Notes: generated by a model from the letters alone, not told the origin. A DNA stretch of 6,262 bases from Marvinbryantia sp964455335 (GCA_964455335.1 CAYVVW010000120.1:1-6262); one strand, 5' to 3'; shown: positions 1 through 5,572, counted from the stretch's first letter. Translations and numbers: made by a program.

Positions 1-3
1 GAC

Positions 4-109
4 ATGCTTGTCGGTGGAGAAGGGCACGATGAAACATCGTGCCAAATGCCCGATATGAGGAAAAAAGTGGGGATTTGGCACGCGTTTAGCACCGACCGAA
101 GCAAAGCAT
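4..109. repeat. Nested, mutually exclusive inverted repeats
   Basis: Three dyads share this stretch. First, 23-31 (GGCACGATG) pairs perfectly with 35-43 around an AAA loop. Second, 38-47 (CGTGCCAAAT) pairs perfectly with 73-82, and can extend by CCC 49-51 with GGG 69-71 across one G-G mismatch. Third, 10-16 (GTCGGTG) pairs with 90-96, and ATGCTT 4-9 with AAGCAT 104-109, enclosing both. The first two use the same bases 38-43 and cannot form together. Neither hairpin is followed by a clear U tract on either strand, so I do not call a terminator. The region lies 3' of the leftward transporter operon and continues to the window edge. It could be a structured RNA, a 3' processing element or a dispersed palindromic repeat. 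Strand is unknown. Confidence 0.55.
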
Positions 110-140
110 AGACAGCGAAGTACGAAACAATCCGCGTGCA

Positions 141-159
141 TCTTTTTACCGCAACATCA
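141..159 (+). repeat. Intergenic 19-nt motif, copy A
   Basis: TCTTTTTACCGCAACATCA matches 4256-4274 with one mismatch (C for T at the twelfth base). It lies 15 bases beyond the stop codon of the cytidylate-kinase-like gene, in antisense orientation to that operon. A shorter relative, ACCGTGACATCAC, follows at 165-177. The function is unknown. Confidence 0.6.
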
Positions 160-164
160 TAAGA

Positions 165-177
165 ACCGTGACATCAC
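165..177 (+). repeat. Degenerate copy of the motif core over a stop codon
   Basis: ACCGTGACATCAC differs from the core of copy A (ACCGCAACATCAT, 148-160) at three positions and from copy B (4263-4275) at one. It starts 17 bases after the copy A core and covers the stop codon (174-176) of the leftward gene. It contains the short dyad GTGA/TCAC. It may be a second half-site of the same element or a chance resemblance. Confidence 0.4.
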
Positions 178-761
178 AGGGATAGGATGAGTTCCTTCAA
201 GACCCGCACGCAGGTGTCGATCCCAAGCCTGGAGGAGTCCAGGCAGATGTCGTAGTGCCTGGCATCCCCAAAGGTCGTCTGCGTGTGGTAGGTGCAATAT
301 TTTTTCCGCTGCTTGTCCACCCTGCGGATGCGCTCGAGGACTTGCTGGTCGCTCTGATCTGGCATTTCTTTTTTGATGCGCTGCAGGCGGAAGTGGATGT
401 CCGCGTGGATGAACACGTGCAGGGAATGGTCGTATTCGCGCAGGATGGTATTGGCATTTCGCCCCACAATGATGCAATTTCCCTTTTCGCCCACTTTTTG
501 GATGGTCTCTTTTTGCGCCTGAAAGATGCGGTCGCTCAAAGGCCGGTTGTAGAAATCGAACAGGCTCTGGGTGAACCCAAAGTCGATTGGCACGCTCTCA
601 TCCCATTTGATGAGGCTGTACAGATCGACATTCCCCTGGCCCGCGCGCATGAGGATCAGCTCCTTGTCGTAGTATTCCAGGCCGGTTTCCTGCGCGAGCC
701 GCTGCCCGATGGTGCCGCCGCAGGCGCCAAACTCGCGGCTGATGGTCACAATTTTTTTCAT
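174..761 (-). CDS. Cytidylate-kinase-like family protein (195 aa)
   Basis: Soluble P-loop-variant protein of the cytidylate-kinase-like family (Pfam Cytidylate_kin2 type). The N-terminus has ISREFGACGGTIG (residues 7-19), the family's glycine-rich loop, which lacks the usual P-loop GKS/T lysine. IIVGRNAN follows at 97-104, and VDKQRKKYC with YDICLDSSRLGID at 148-182, both typical of the family. The length of about 195 residues is complete for it. The start is ATG at 761, because GAGGAGG sits 5 bases upstream; the frame is open further upstream but has no better start. That Shine-Dalgarno (767-772) overlaps the TGA of the ATPase gene, which suggests translational coupling as the last gene of the transporter operon. 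The family's true substrate is not established, so CMP kinase activity should not be assumed. A nucleotide-binding or regulatory role linked to amino-acid uptake is possible but unproven. Confidence 0.88.
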   Translation of the reverse strand: MKKIVTISREFGACGGTIGQRLAQETGLEYYDKELILMRAGQGNVDLYSLIKWDESVPIDFGFTQSLFDFYNRPLSDRIFQAQKETIQKVGEKGNCIIVGRNANTILREYDHSLHVFIHADIHFRLQRIKKEMPDQSDQQVLERIRRVDKQRKKYCTYHTQTTFGDARHYDICLDSSRLGIDTCVRVLKELILSL

Positions 762-771
762 AAAGCCCTCC

Positions 772-1518
772 TCACAGCACCTTGTTGAGAAAATCGATGG
801 TTCTCGGCTCTTTCGGGTGGTTGAACAAATCGTCCGGCGACCCTTCTTCCACGATATAGCCGCCGTCCATAAAGATGGCGCGGCTGGCCACCTCTTTTGC
901 AAACCCGATCTCGTGGGTGACGACAAGCATGGTCATGCCATCGGACGCAAGCTCTTTCATGACTTGCAGCACCTCGCCGACCATTTCCGGGTCAAGGGCG
1001 GACGTCGGCTCGTCAAACAACAAAATTTTCGGGTTCATGGCCAGGGCGCGGGCGATGGCGACGCGCTGTTTCTGCCCGCCTGAGAGCTGCGGGGGGTACA
1101 CAGTTGCCTTTTCCGCGAGGCCGACCCGCGAGAGGAGCTGCATGGCTTTTTCGCGCGCCTCATGTTTCCCCATGCGCTTCAGATCGACGGGGGCGAGCAT
1201 GACATTTTGCAGCACGTTCATGTGCGGGAAGAGGTTGAAATGCTGGAACACCATGCCGATGTTTTCGCGAAACCGGTTGATGTTCACTTTTTTCTCGGTC
1301 AGGTTGACGCCGTCCACGATGACCTCGCCCGACGTGATGTCTTCCAGGCGGTTTAAGCAGCGCAAAAAGGTGGACTTTCCAGACCCGGAAGGCCCTAAGA
1401 TGACGACGACCTCGCCCTCGTAAAAATCATTTGAGATGTCCTTTAGGACTTCCAGGCTGCCAAAAGATTTCTTTAAGTGTGACACATGGATTTTCACATT
1501 TTGTTTATTCACGCCCAC
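772..1518 (-). CDS. glnQ: Polar amino acid (glutamine-type) ABC transporter ATPase
   Basis: Cytoplasmic ATP-hydrolysing subunit that drives the permease encoded just upstream. All ABC motifs are intact in the 248-residue protein: Walker A GPSGSGKST (42-50), Q-loop Gln92 in VFQHFNLFPH, signature LSGGQKQR (145-152), Walker B ILLFDE (165-170), D-loop SALD (173-176) and switch His202 in THEIGFA. The resemblance to E. coli GlnQ is strong throughout, including EVVVI-GPSGSGKST and EPTSALDPE. I place the start at GTG 1518, which is 7 bases from AGGAGG (1531-1526). The next GTG at 1512 is 13 bases away, and an in-frame ATG at 1551 lies inside the permease gene. The chosen start overlaps the 3' end of the permease gene by 14 bases. 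The exact start is less certain than the identity. Confidence 0.95.
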   Translation of the reverse strand: MGVNKQNVKIHVSHLKKSFGSLEVLKDISNDFYEGEVVVILGPSGSGKSTFLRCLNRLEDITSGEVIVDGVNLTEKKVNINRFRENIGMVFQHFNLFPHMNVLQNVMLAPVDLKRMGKHEAREKAMQLLSRVGLAEKATVYPPQLSGGQKQRVAIARALAMNPKILLFDEPTSALDPEMVGEVLQVMKELASDGMTMLVVTHEIGFAKEVASRAIFMDGGYIVEEGSPDDLFNHPKEPRTIDFLNKVL

Positions 1519-2179
1519 GGTTGAGCCTCCTCTCCAGCCGCTTTGCCGCAAAGGACAGAAGCGTAATGACGATCAGGTACATCACACCGACGACCAGCCA
1601 GGTCTGGAACGACAGAAAGGTGATCGCCACCACGTTTTTTGCGGTGTTGACCAGTTCCGGAAACCCGATGACCGACAGAATGGAAGTGTCTTTCAGGGTG
1701 ATGATGAATTGGTTGATGATGGTCGGGATCATCGTGCGGAAAGCCTGCGGGAGGACGACGCGCACCATGGCGCGCCAATAGGGAAGGCCCAGGCTTCTCG
1801 CGGCTTCCATTTGCCCCTTGTCGACGGACTGGATGCCCGCGCGGATGATTTCCGCCATGTAGGCGCCGCAGTTTAGGGCGAGGCAAGCGGTTCCGGCCTG
1901 GAGGGCGGTGAGCGTAAAGCCGCTCGCCCCGAGGAAGTTGTTTACGGCATAGGGCACGCCGAAAAAGATGAAATAGGCGAGGACGATGAGCGGCACGCCG
2001 CGGATCACATCCACGAACACGCGCTCGATGATGTTGCACACCCTGCTTTTCACCACGCCCATCAGGCCAAAGACCATGCCGATGAGGCAGGCGAACAAAA
2101 GCCCGCATAAGGCCAGCAAAAGCGTCTGCCCCATGGCGCGCAGGAGCATGGGGCCAAAAGTGGTCAGGATTTTTGCCAT
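1505..2179 (-). CDS. Polar amino acid ABC transporter permease (GlnP-like)
   Basis: Inner-membrane subunit of a His/Glu/Gln-type uptake transporter, 224 residues, normal for the family. Hydrophobic segments are visible at about 18-42, 54-75, 90-112 and 155-175, with a last one near 190-211 before a basic C-terminal tail. The N-terminal signature VFVDVIRGVPLIVLAYFIFF (54-73) is typical. The EAA loop that docks on the ATPase is E125-A-A-R-S-L-G131 running into VLPQAFR (142-148). The IKDTS-like TLKDTSILSVIG (161-172) matches glutamine and glutamate permeases. The start is ATG 2179, with AAGGAG at 2191-2186, 6 bases upstream. Only one permease is present, so it presumably forms a homodimer, as in GlnHPQ systems. 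It lies 104 bases after the binding-protein gene, with an attenuator-like hairpin between. Confidence 0.94.
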   Translation of the reverse strand: MAKILTTFGPMLLRAMGQTLLLALCGLLFACLIGMVFGLMGVVKSRVCNIIERVFVDVIRGVPLIVLAYFIFFGVPYAVNNFLGASGFTLTALQAGTACLALNCGAYMAEIIRAGIQSVDKGQMEAARSLGLPYWRAMVRVVLPQAFRTMIPTIINQFIITLKDTSILSVIGFPELVNTAKNVVAITFLSFQTWLVVGVMYLIVITLLSFAAKRLERRLNRGRE

Positions 2180-2217
2180 AAAAAACTCCTTTCTTCCGCT
2201 TGCGTTTTTTCAAAAAT

Positions 2218-2242
2218 GGGCGCTGAGGATTTCTCAGCGCCC
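2218..2242 (-). terminator. Intercistronic hairpin with short U tract (attenuator)
   Basis: Read leftward, a perfect 10-bp stem (arms 2242-2233 and 2227-2218, core CTCAGCGCCC/GGGCGCTGAG) closes a 5-base loop and is followed by ATTTTTG. It lies between the binding-protein stop and the permease start. With only five Us it is probably a partial terminator or a 3' stabilising hairpin, which would give more binding-protein mRNA than permease/ATPase mRNA. On the + strand no T run follows, so it acts for the leftward operon only. Confidence 0.75.
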
Positions 2243-2283
2243 CTTATGTCAAAAAGATGTTACAAAATGCTACGGCAGGAGAA

Positions 2284-3117
2284 TCACTCAGCCTCGCTTG
2301 CGGCTTCCGTCTCGGTCTCTGCCTGCGTTTCCGACTCGGACTCCGGCACGGCGTCCTCGCCTAAGTATTTCACAAGGATTTCGTTGTAAGTGCCGTCTTC
2401 TTTGATATTTGCAAGCCCGGCGTTGAACATGTCGAGCAATTCCTTGTTTTCTTCCTTGAAGATGGCGAAGCCATAGGGCGCGCCCTCGTTTTCCGTGCCT
2501 TCCACGATCTGCAGGGCAAGGTCGCCGCTCTTGATGGAATCCGCCATGATGGGAGTGTCCTCAAAGCACGCCGCCACCTGGCCTCCAAGCACGGCCTGGT
2601 ACATGGTCGGCGAGTCCTCGAAATAGGTGATGCCAAAGCCGTACTCGTCCTTGATGCGCTCCGCATAAGCAGCGCCCTGCGTGCCCGTCTTTACGCCGAC
2701 GGTCTTTCCGTCCAGGTCCGCAAAGCCCGTGATGGCCGAGTCTTTTTGCACCGTCATGCACTGTGTCGCGTTGAAATACCCGTCAGAGAACAACCAGCCG
2801 CTGGCCTTGCGGTCGTCCGTGATGGAAGCGCCCGCAATCATGCCGTTCGCCTGCCCGGACTGACAAGCCGCGAGGGCAGAGTCCCAGCCAAGGCTCTGCA
2901 GCTCATAGGTAAAGCCCTGGTCCTCGGCGATGGCCGCCAGAATGTCCACGTCGATGCCCACGAAATCCCCATTTTCATCGGTATACTCAAAGGGGCGGAA
3001 CACCGTGTCCGTGGCGATGATCCAAGTCTTGTCGCTCGCCATGGCAAGGCTGCACATTCCCGCGGCCACGGCGGCAGCCACTCCGAACGTGGCAAATACC
3101 TTTGCAAATTTCCTCAT
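2284..3117 (-). CDS. Amino acid ABC transporter substrate-binding protein (GlnH-like)
   Basis: Extracytoplasmic binding protein that captures the amino acid for the permease, 277 residues, first gene of the operon. Residues 1-27 form a Sec signal peptide (MRK, an Ala-rich core, probable cleavage AMA|SDK). No lipobox precedes the single Cys22 (sequence AGMC), which is unusual if the host has one membrane. The mature part resembles E. coli GlnH: ATDTVFRPFEY (35-45, Asp37), ASITDDRK (97-104, Arg103), DLDGKTVGVKTGT (134-146, Lys143), FEDTP (185-189, Asp187) and the C-terminal DGTYNEILVKYLG. Positions that bind the ligand in GlnH look conserved, so glutamine is the best guess and another polar amino acid is possible. 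A tail of Glu, Ser and Thr (about 258-277) follows the fold. The start is ATG 3117, with AGGAGG at 3131-3126, 8 bases upstream. Confidence 0.93.
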   Translation of the reverse strand: MRKFAKVFATFGVAAAVAAGMCSLAMASDKTWIIATDTVFRPFEYTDENGDFVGIDVDILAAIAEDQGFTYELQSLGWDSALAACQSGQANGMIAGASITDDRKASGWLFSDGYFNATQCMTVQKDSAITGFADLDGKTVGVKTGTQGAAYAERIKDEYGFGITYFEDSPTMYQAVLGGQVAACFEDTPIMADSIKSGDLALQIVEGTENEGAPYGFAIFKEENKELLDMFNAGLANIKEDGTYNEILVKYLGEDAVPESESETQAETETEAASEAE

Positions 3118-3143
3118 AACAACATCCTCCTCATCTTTTTTTC

Positions 3144-3175
3144 GACTGGAAGCGCCGAAAGACGGCAAGCCAGCC
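3144..3175 (-). promoter_or_regulatory. Two-part hairpin in the transporter 5' leader
   Basis: In the leftward transcript GGCUGG (3175-3170) pairs with CCAGUC (3149-3144, one G-U pair), and GCCG (3166-3163) with CGGC (3157-3154) around a UCUUU loop, separated by a small internal loop. It lies just before an A-rich stretch and the Shine-Dalgarno of the binding-protein gene. It is not followed by Us and matches no riboswitch I recognise. It may stabilise the mRNA or tune translation. Confidence 0.45.
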
Positions 3176-3181
3176 ACATAC

Positions 3182-3195
3182 CCACCGATAGGTGG
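3182..3195. promoter_or_regulatory. Dyad near the operon transcription start
   Basis: CCACCGATAGGTGG is a perfect 5-bp dyad with a 4-base centre. It begins about 5 bases downstream of the expected transcription start of the leftward operon. It could be a repressor operator at a roadblock position or the first hairpin of the 5' leader. Confidence 0.4.
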
Positions 3196-3206
3196 CAACA
3201 CAGATA

Positions 3207-3235
3207 AATATAAATTAACAGCACGGTTTTGTCAA
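3207..3235 (-). promoter_or_regulatory. Sigma-70-type promoter of the transporter operon
   Basis: On the minus strand a perfect -35 TTGACA (3235-3230) is followed by exactly 17 bases and a -10 TATATT (3212-3207, five of six consensus). Transcription should begin near 3200, giving a leader of roughly 80 bases before the binding-protein ATG at 3117. This is the strongest promoter I can see in the window. Confidence 0.85.
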
Positions 3236-3240
3236 GAAAG

Positions 3241-3269
3241 ATCGATTGAAAAAATTCGATGGGATCGAT
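3241..3269. promoter_or_regulatory. Cluster of ATCGAT-like sites upstream of the -35
   Basis: ATCGAT occurs at 3241-3246 and 3264-3269, with TTCGAT at 3255-3260 between them. The cluster starts 6 bases upstream of the leftward -35. The two perfect palindromes are 23 bases apart, about two helical turns. The position fits an activator or repressor site for the operon, but six-base palindromes can arise by chance. Confidence 0.3.
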
Positions 3270-3318
3270 ACATAGATTGCATGACAAACCGCGCTTTTTC
3301 ACAGATTTTTTATAGATT

Positions 3319-3328
3319 TGCAATTGCA
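3319..3328. promoter_or_regulatory. Palindrome over the rightward -35
   Basis: TGCAATTGCA is a perfect 10-bp palindrome that overlaps the candidate -35 (3324-3329) of the pseudouridine synthase gene. A protein bound there would block the promoter. No regulator is identified. Confidence 0.3.
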
Positions 3329-3352
3329 CTTTTGCCTTTTTTGTGGTAAAGT
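3324..3352 (+). promoter_or_regulatory. Extended -10 promoter with almost no leader
   Basis: TTGCAC (3324-3329) is followed by 17 bases and TAAAGT (3347-3352), preceded by TGG (3344-3346), an extended -10 TGn element. Initiation 7 or 8 bases later would fall at 3359-3360, only two or three bases before the ATG at 3362. The -35 is poor (three of six) but the extended -10 may compensate. Confidence 0.5.
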
Positions 3353-3361
3353 AGCCGTAAT

Positions 3362-4234
3362 ATGGATCGCACACTTTATTATCACATTGCGGAGGACGGC
3401 TGCACGGTGGGCGGTTATTTGCGCCGGCAGGGATTCTCCCGCCATGTGCTCGCGTCTGTCAAACGCGGGCAGGGCGGCATATCGCTGGGCGGAAAGGCGG
3501 CGCGGATGCGCGACGTCCTGCAAAAGGGCGACTGCCTGGTGGTGGATCTGGCGGAGGAGGGGGATTCCCCGAACGTTGTTCCAACCGCGCTTCCGCTTTC
3601 TATTGTATATGAGGATGCGGACGTGCTTGTCGTGGACAAGCAGGCGGACATGCCGGTGCATCCCTCCATGGGTAATTATGCAAATACGCTGGCAAACGCC
3701 CTGGCGTTTTATTTTCAGGAGCGCGGGGAGTCGTTCGTTTTTCGCTGCATCACGCGGCTCGACCGCGACACGACGGGCCTTGTCCTTGTCGCAAAGCATG
3801 CGTTTGCCGCGTCGCTGCTCTCCACGCAGGTGGCCAACCGGGAAATCAGCCGCACGTATCGCGCGATTGTCCTGGGCACGCCGCCCGAAAGCGGGACCAT
3901 CGACGCGCCGATTGCCAGAAAAGAAGGGTCGGTGCTGGAGCGCGTGGTGGATTTTGCGCGCGGGGAGCGCGCGGTCACGCATTATCGGACCTTGGGCAGC
4001 GCGCGCGGGCATTCCCTGGTGGAGCTGGTGCTTGAGACGGGCAGAACCCACCAGATACGGGTGCACATGAAGTACCTGGGGTATCCTGTCGTCGGGGATT
4101 TCCTCTATTTTCCCGACTACCGCCTGATGAACCGGCAGGCTCTGCACGCGTGCCGGCTGGCCTTTTGCCATCCGGTCACCCGAGAGCGCATGGCGTTTAC
4201 GTCAGAGACCCCGTGGGAGTGGCCGATTGCGTGA
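3362..4234 (+). CDS. RluA-family RNA pseudouridine synthase (290 aa)
   Basis: Cytoplasmic enzyme that isomerises uridine to pseudouridine in rRNA or tRNA. An S4-like N-terminal region (about 10-65, RRQGFSRHVLASVKRG and GDCLVVDL) is followed by the catalytic domain, which opens with IVYEDADVLVVDKQADMPVH (81-100). The catalytic motif is TRLDRDTTGLVLVAK, with Asp134 as nucleophile. GRTHQIRVHM (227-236) and LHACRLAFCHPVT (261-273) complete the family signature. The length is normal. The ATG at 3362 is the only usable start, because an in-frame TAA occurs at 3347-3349. No Shine-Dalgarno precedes it, and the promoter lies so close that the mRNA may be leaderless. The sequence alone does not say which RNA position it modifies, so I do not assign RluC, RluD or another subtype. 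It is divergent from the transporter operon and has no evident link to it. Confidence 0.95.
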   Translation: MDRTLYYHIAEDGCTVGGYLRRQGFSRHVLASVKRGQGGISLGGKAARMRDVLQKGDCLVVDLAEEGDSPNVVPTALPLSIVYEDADVLVVDKQADMPVHPSMGNYANTLANALAFYFQERGESFVFRCITRLDRDTTGLVLVAKHAFAASLLSTQVANREISRTYRAIVLGTPPESGTIDAPIARKEGSVLERVVDFARGERAVTHYRTLGSARGHSLVELVLETGRTHQIRVHMKYLGYPVVGDFLYFPDYRLMNRQALHACRLAFCHPVTRERMAFTSETPWEWPIA

Positions 4235-4262
4235 CAGGGTAGAAAGCCCTTGGCGTCTTTTT
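4233..4262 (+). terminator. Probable terminator of the pseudouridine synthase gene
   Basis: CAGGG (4235-4239) pairs with CCCT plus G (4247-4252, one bulged T), and GAC (4233-4235) may instead close on GTC (4255-4257). TTTTT follows at 4258-4262. The stem is short and bulged, so efficiency is doubtful. The T run is also part of the repeated 19-nt motif. Confidence 0.45.
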
Positions 4263-4274
4263 ACCGTAACATCA
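4256..4274 (+). repeat. Intergenic 19-nt motif, copy B
   Basis: TCTTTTTACCGTAACATCA matches 141-159 at 18 of 19 positions. It lies 22 bases after the pseudouridine synthase stop codon, in the same orientation as that gene. The last base is also the first base of the tandem repeat that follows. Confidence 0.6.
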
Positions 4275-4311
4275 CTTTCATGGAAAAATAAGACTTTCAT
4301 GGAAAAATAAG
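4274..4311 (+). repeat. Perfect 19-bp tandem repeat
   Basis: Two identical adjoining copies of ACTTTCATGGAAAAATAAG (4274-4292 and 4293-4311). Each contains the small dyad TTTC-ATG-GAAA. The pair lies 28 bases before the DUF362 ATG, where paired operator sites could act. A recent slippage or duplication event is the simpler explanation. Confidence 0.9.
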
Positions 4312-4339
4312 ATAGAAGAAAAGAGATCGGGGGCGAAGA

Positions 4340-5533
4340 ATGGGTACGCAAAAATCTCTTGTGGCCGTAGTGCCATGTGACGATTACGAAGAGGAGCGTG
4401 TGTATGCCGCGATGCGCGCGGGCATTGCGCGCTTGGGCGGGATACGCAGGTTTGCGTCGCCTGACGAGCAGATTTTGGTAAAGCCCAACTTTTTGTCGGC
4501 CGCGTCTGTGGACAGCGCGGTCACCACGCACCCGTCCGTGATTCGCGCCATGCTGCGCCTGCTCAGCGAGGCCGGGTGCGGGCATGTGCGCTATGGCGAT
4601 TCCCCTGGGCATGGGACGGGCGCTGCGGCCGCCGCAAAGCTCGGGCTGCATGCGGAAAATACTTACGGCGCGCGCTTGGCGGAGATGTCTGAGGAAGTTG
4701 TGGTGGAGTTCCCGGGCGGGATTGCGGAAAAGTCGTTCCCCCTTGCGCGGGAGGCCGCGGAGGCGGATGCTATTTTCAATTTGTGCAAAATGAAAACCCA
4801 CGCGCTGGAGCGCGTGACAGGCGCGGTGAAAAATGTCTATGGGCTTGTCTGCGGGTACAAAAAAGCGGCAGGGCATGTGAAATACCCGAATGCCAGCGTG
4901 TTTGCCAGGATGCTGGCGGACATCCACCGCCTGGTGCGGCCGCGGCTGCACATCATGGACGGCATCGTCGCGATGGAGGGGAACGGGCCTGCGGGAGGCG
5001 TGCCAGTGCCGATGCGCGTCTTGCTCTTTTCCGAGGATCCTGTGGCATTGGACGCAACTTTTTGCAAGTTGGTGTACTTAGATCCGGAGCTTGTGCCGAC
5101 GAACGCGCAAGGTGCCGCGATGGGCATCGGCACTTATCTGGAGGACGAGATCCAGATAGTCCTCTGCGAGGCATGTGAGAGCGGGGCGCCCGCACACTGG
5201 CGCACGGTTTCGGCTGCGGAGTTGTGCCAGCGGTTTGGCAACCCGTCCTTTGACGTGGACAGGGAGGGAACGAGGCGGACATTCCTCGGCGGGTATTCCG
5301 AAGTGATGACGAAACTTGCGCGGCGCCCATATATCGACGGGGAGCGCTGCGTCAAGTGCGGCATCTGCGTCAGCCATTGCCCGGTGCCAGGCGGGGCCGT
5401 GCGATTCAAAAATGGGAAAAGCGCGCCGCCTGTGTACGACTACAAAAAGTGCATTCGCTGTTATTGCTGCCAGGAGATGTGCCCCGCGCACGCCATCTCG
5501 ACGAAGCGGAGCTGGTGGGCAAAGGCGCGATAA
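4340..5533 (+). CDS. DUF362 protein with C-terminal 2[4Fe-4S] ferredoxin domain
   Basis: 397-residue protein without signal peptide or membrane segment, so cytoplasmic. The DUF362 region (about 8-290) shows VKPNFL (47-52), CKMKTHALERVTGAVKNVYGLV (149-170), MDGIVAMEGNGPAGG (206-220) and DPVALDA (233-239), the usual conserved blocks. The C-terminus carries two classical CxxCxxCxxxCP clusters: Cys337, 340, 343, 347 and Cys371, 374, 377, 381. It should bind two [4Fe-4S] clusters and pass electrons at low potential. The substrate of DUF362 proteins is not established, and oxygen-sensitive redox chemistry in an anaerobe is an inference. The start is ATG 4340, with only a weak GGGGG-type site (4329-4333) before it. 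The next gene begins 39 bases later with no terminator between, so the two are probably co-transcribed. Confidence 0.92.
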   Translation: MGTQKSLVAVVPCDDYEEERVYAAMRAGIARLGGIRRFASPDEQILVKPNFLSAASVDSAVTTHPSVIRAMLRLLSEAGCGHVRYGDSPGHGTGAAAAAKLGLHAENTYGARLAEMSEEVVVEFPGGIAEKSFPLAREAAEADAIFNLCKMKTHALERVTGAVKNVYGLVCGYKKAAGHVKYPNASVFARMLADIHRLVRPRLHIMDGIVAMEGNGPAGGVPVPMRVLLFSEDPVALDATFCKLVYLDPELVPTNAQGAAMGIGTYLEDEIQIVLCEACESGAPAHWRTVSAAELCQRFGNPSFDVDREGTRRTFLGGYSEVMTKLARRPYIDGERCVKCGICVSHCPVPGGAVRFKNGKSAPPVYDYKKCIRCYCCQEMCPAHAISTKRSWWAKAR

Positions 5534-5572
5534 GGGCGCGGCAAGGGCGATCTTGAGTAGGGGGTCGATTTT

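Noticed and set aside
23..43. Perfect hairpin as intrinsic terminator of the leftward operon
   Set aside because: On the minus strand it is followed by CTTCTCC, not a U tract, and it lies about 130 bases beyond the last stop codon.
1..111. Open + frame entering from the left edge, ending at TAG 109-111
   Set aside because: Thirty-six codons are too few to judge, the tail matches nothing I recognise, and the stretch is dominated by inverted repeats. The sequence left of the window would settle it.
255..788. 177-residue ORF on the + strand
   Set aside because: It lies antisense over the cytidylate-kinase-like gene, whose family motifs, start and ribosome binding site are clear. The + frame shows no recognisable motif and is expected in GC-rich DNA.
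1436..1876. 146-residue + strand ORF over the permease gene
   Set aside because: The opposite strand encodes a permease with an intact EAA loop and membrane segments. This frame is a His/Asp-rich shadow.
3118..3200. Known riboswitch or T-box in the transporter leader
   Set aside because: I see no T-box AGGGTGGNACCGCG-like sequence and no purine, lysine, glycine or SAM riboswitch core. The leader is short and has no terminator.
3299..4171. 290-residue - strand ORF opposite the pseudouridine synthase gene
   Set aside because: The + strand frame carries all RluA-family motifs. The antisense frame has low-complexity Arg/His composition and no motif.
4279..4311. Two tiny ORFs ATG-GAA-AAA-TAA inside the tandem repeat
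   Set aside because: They are by-products of the repeat sequence, without ribosome binding sites, and too short to count as genes.
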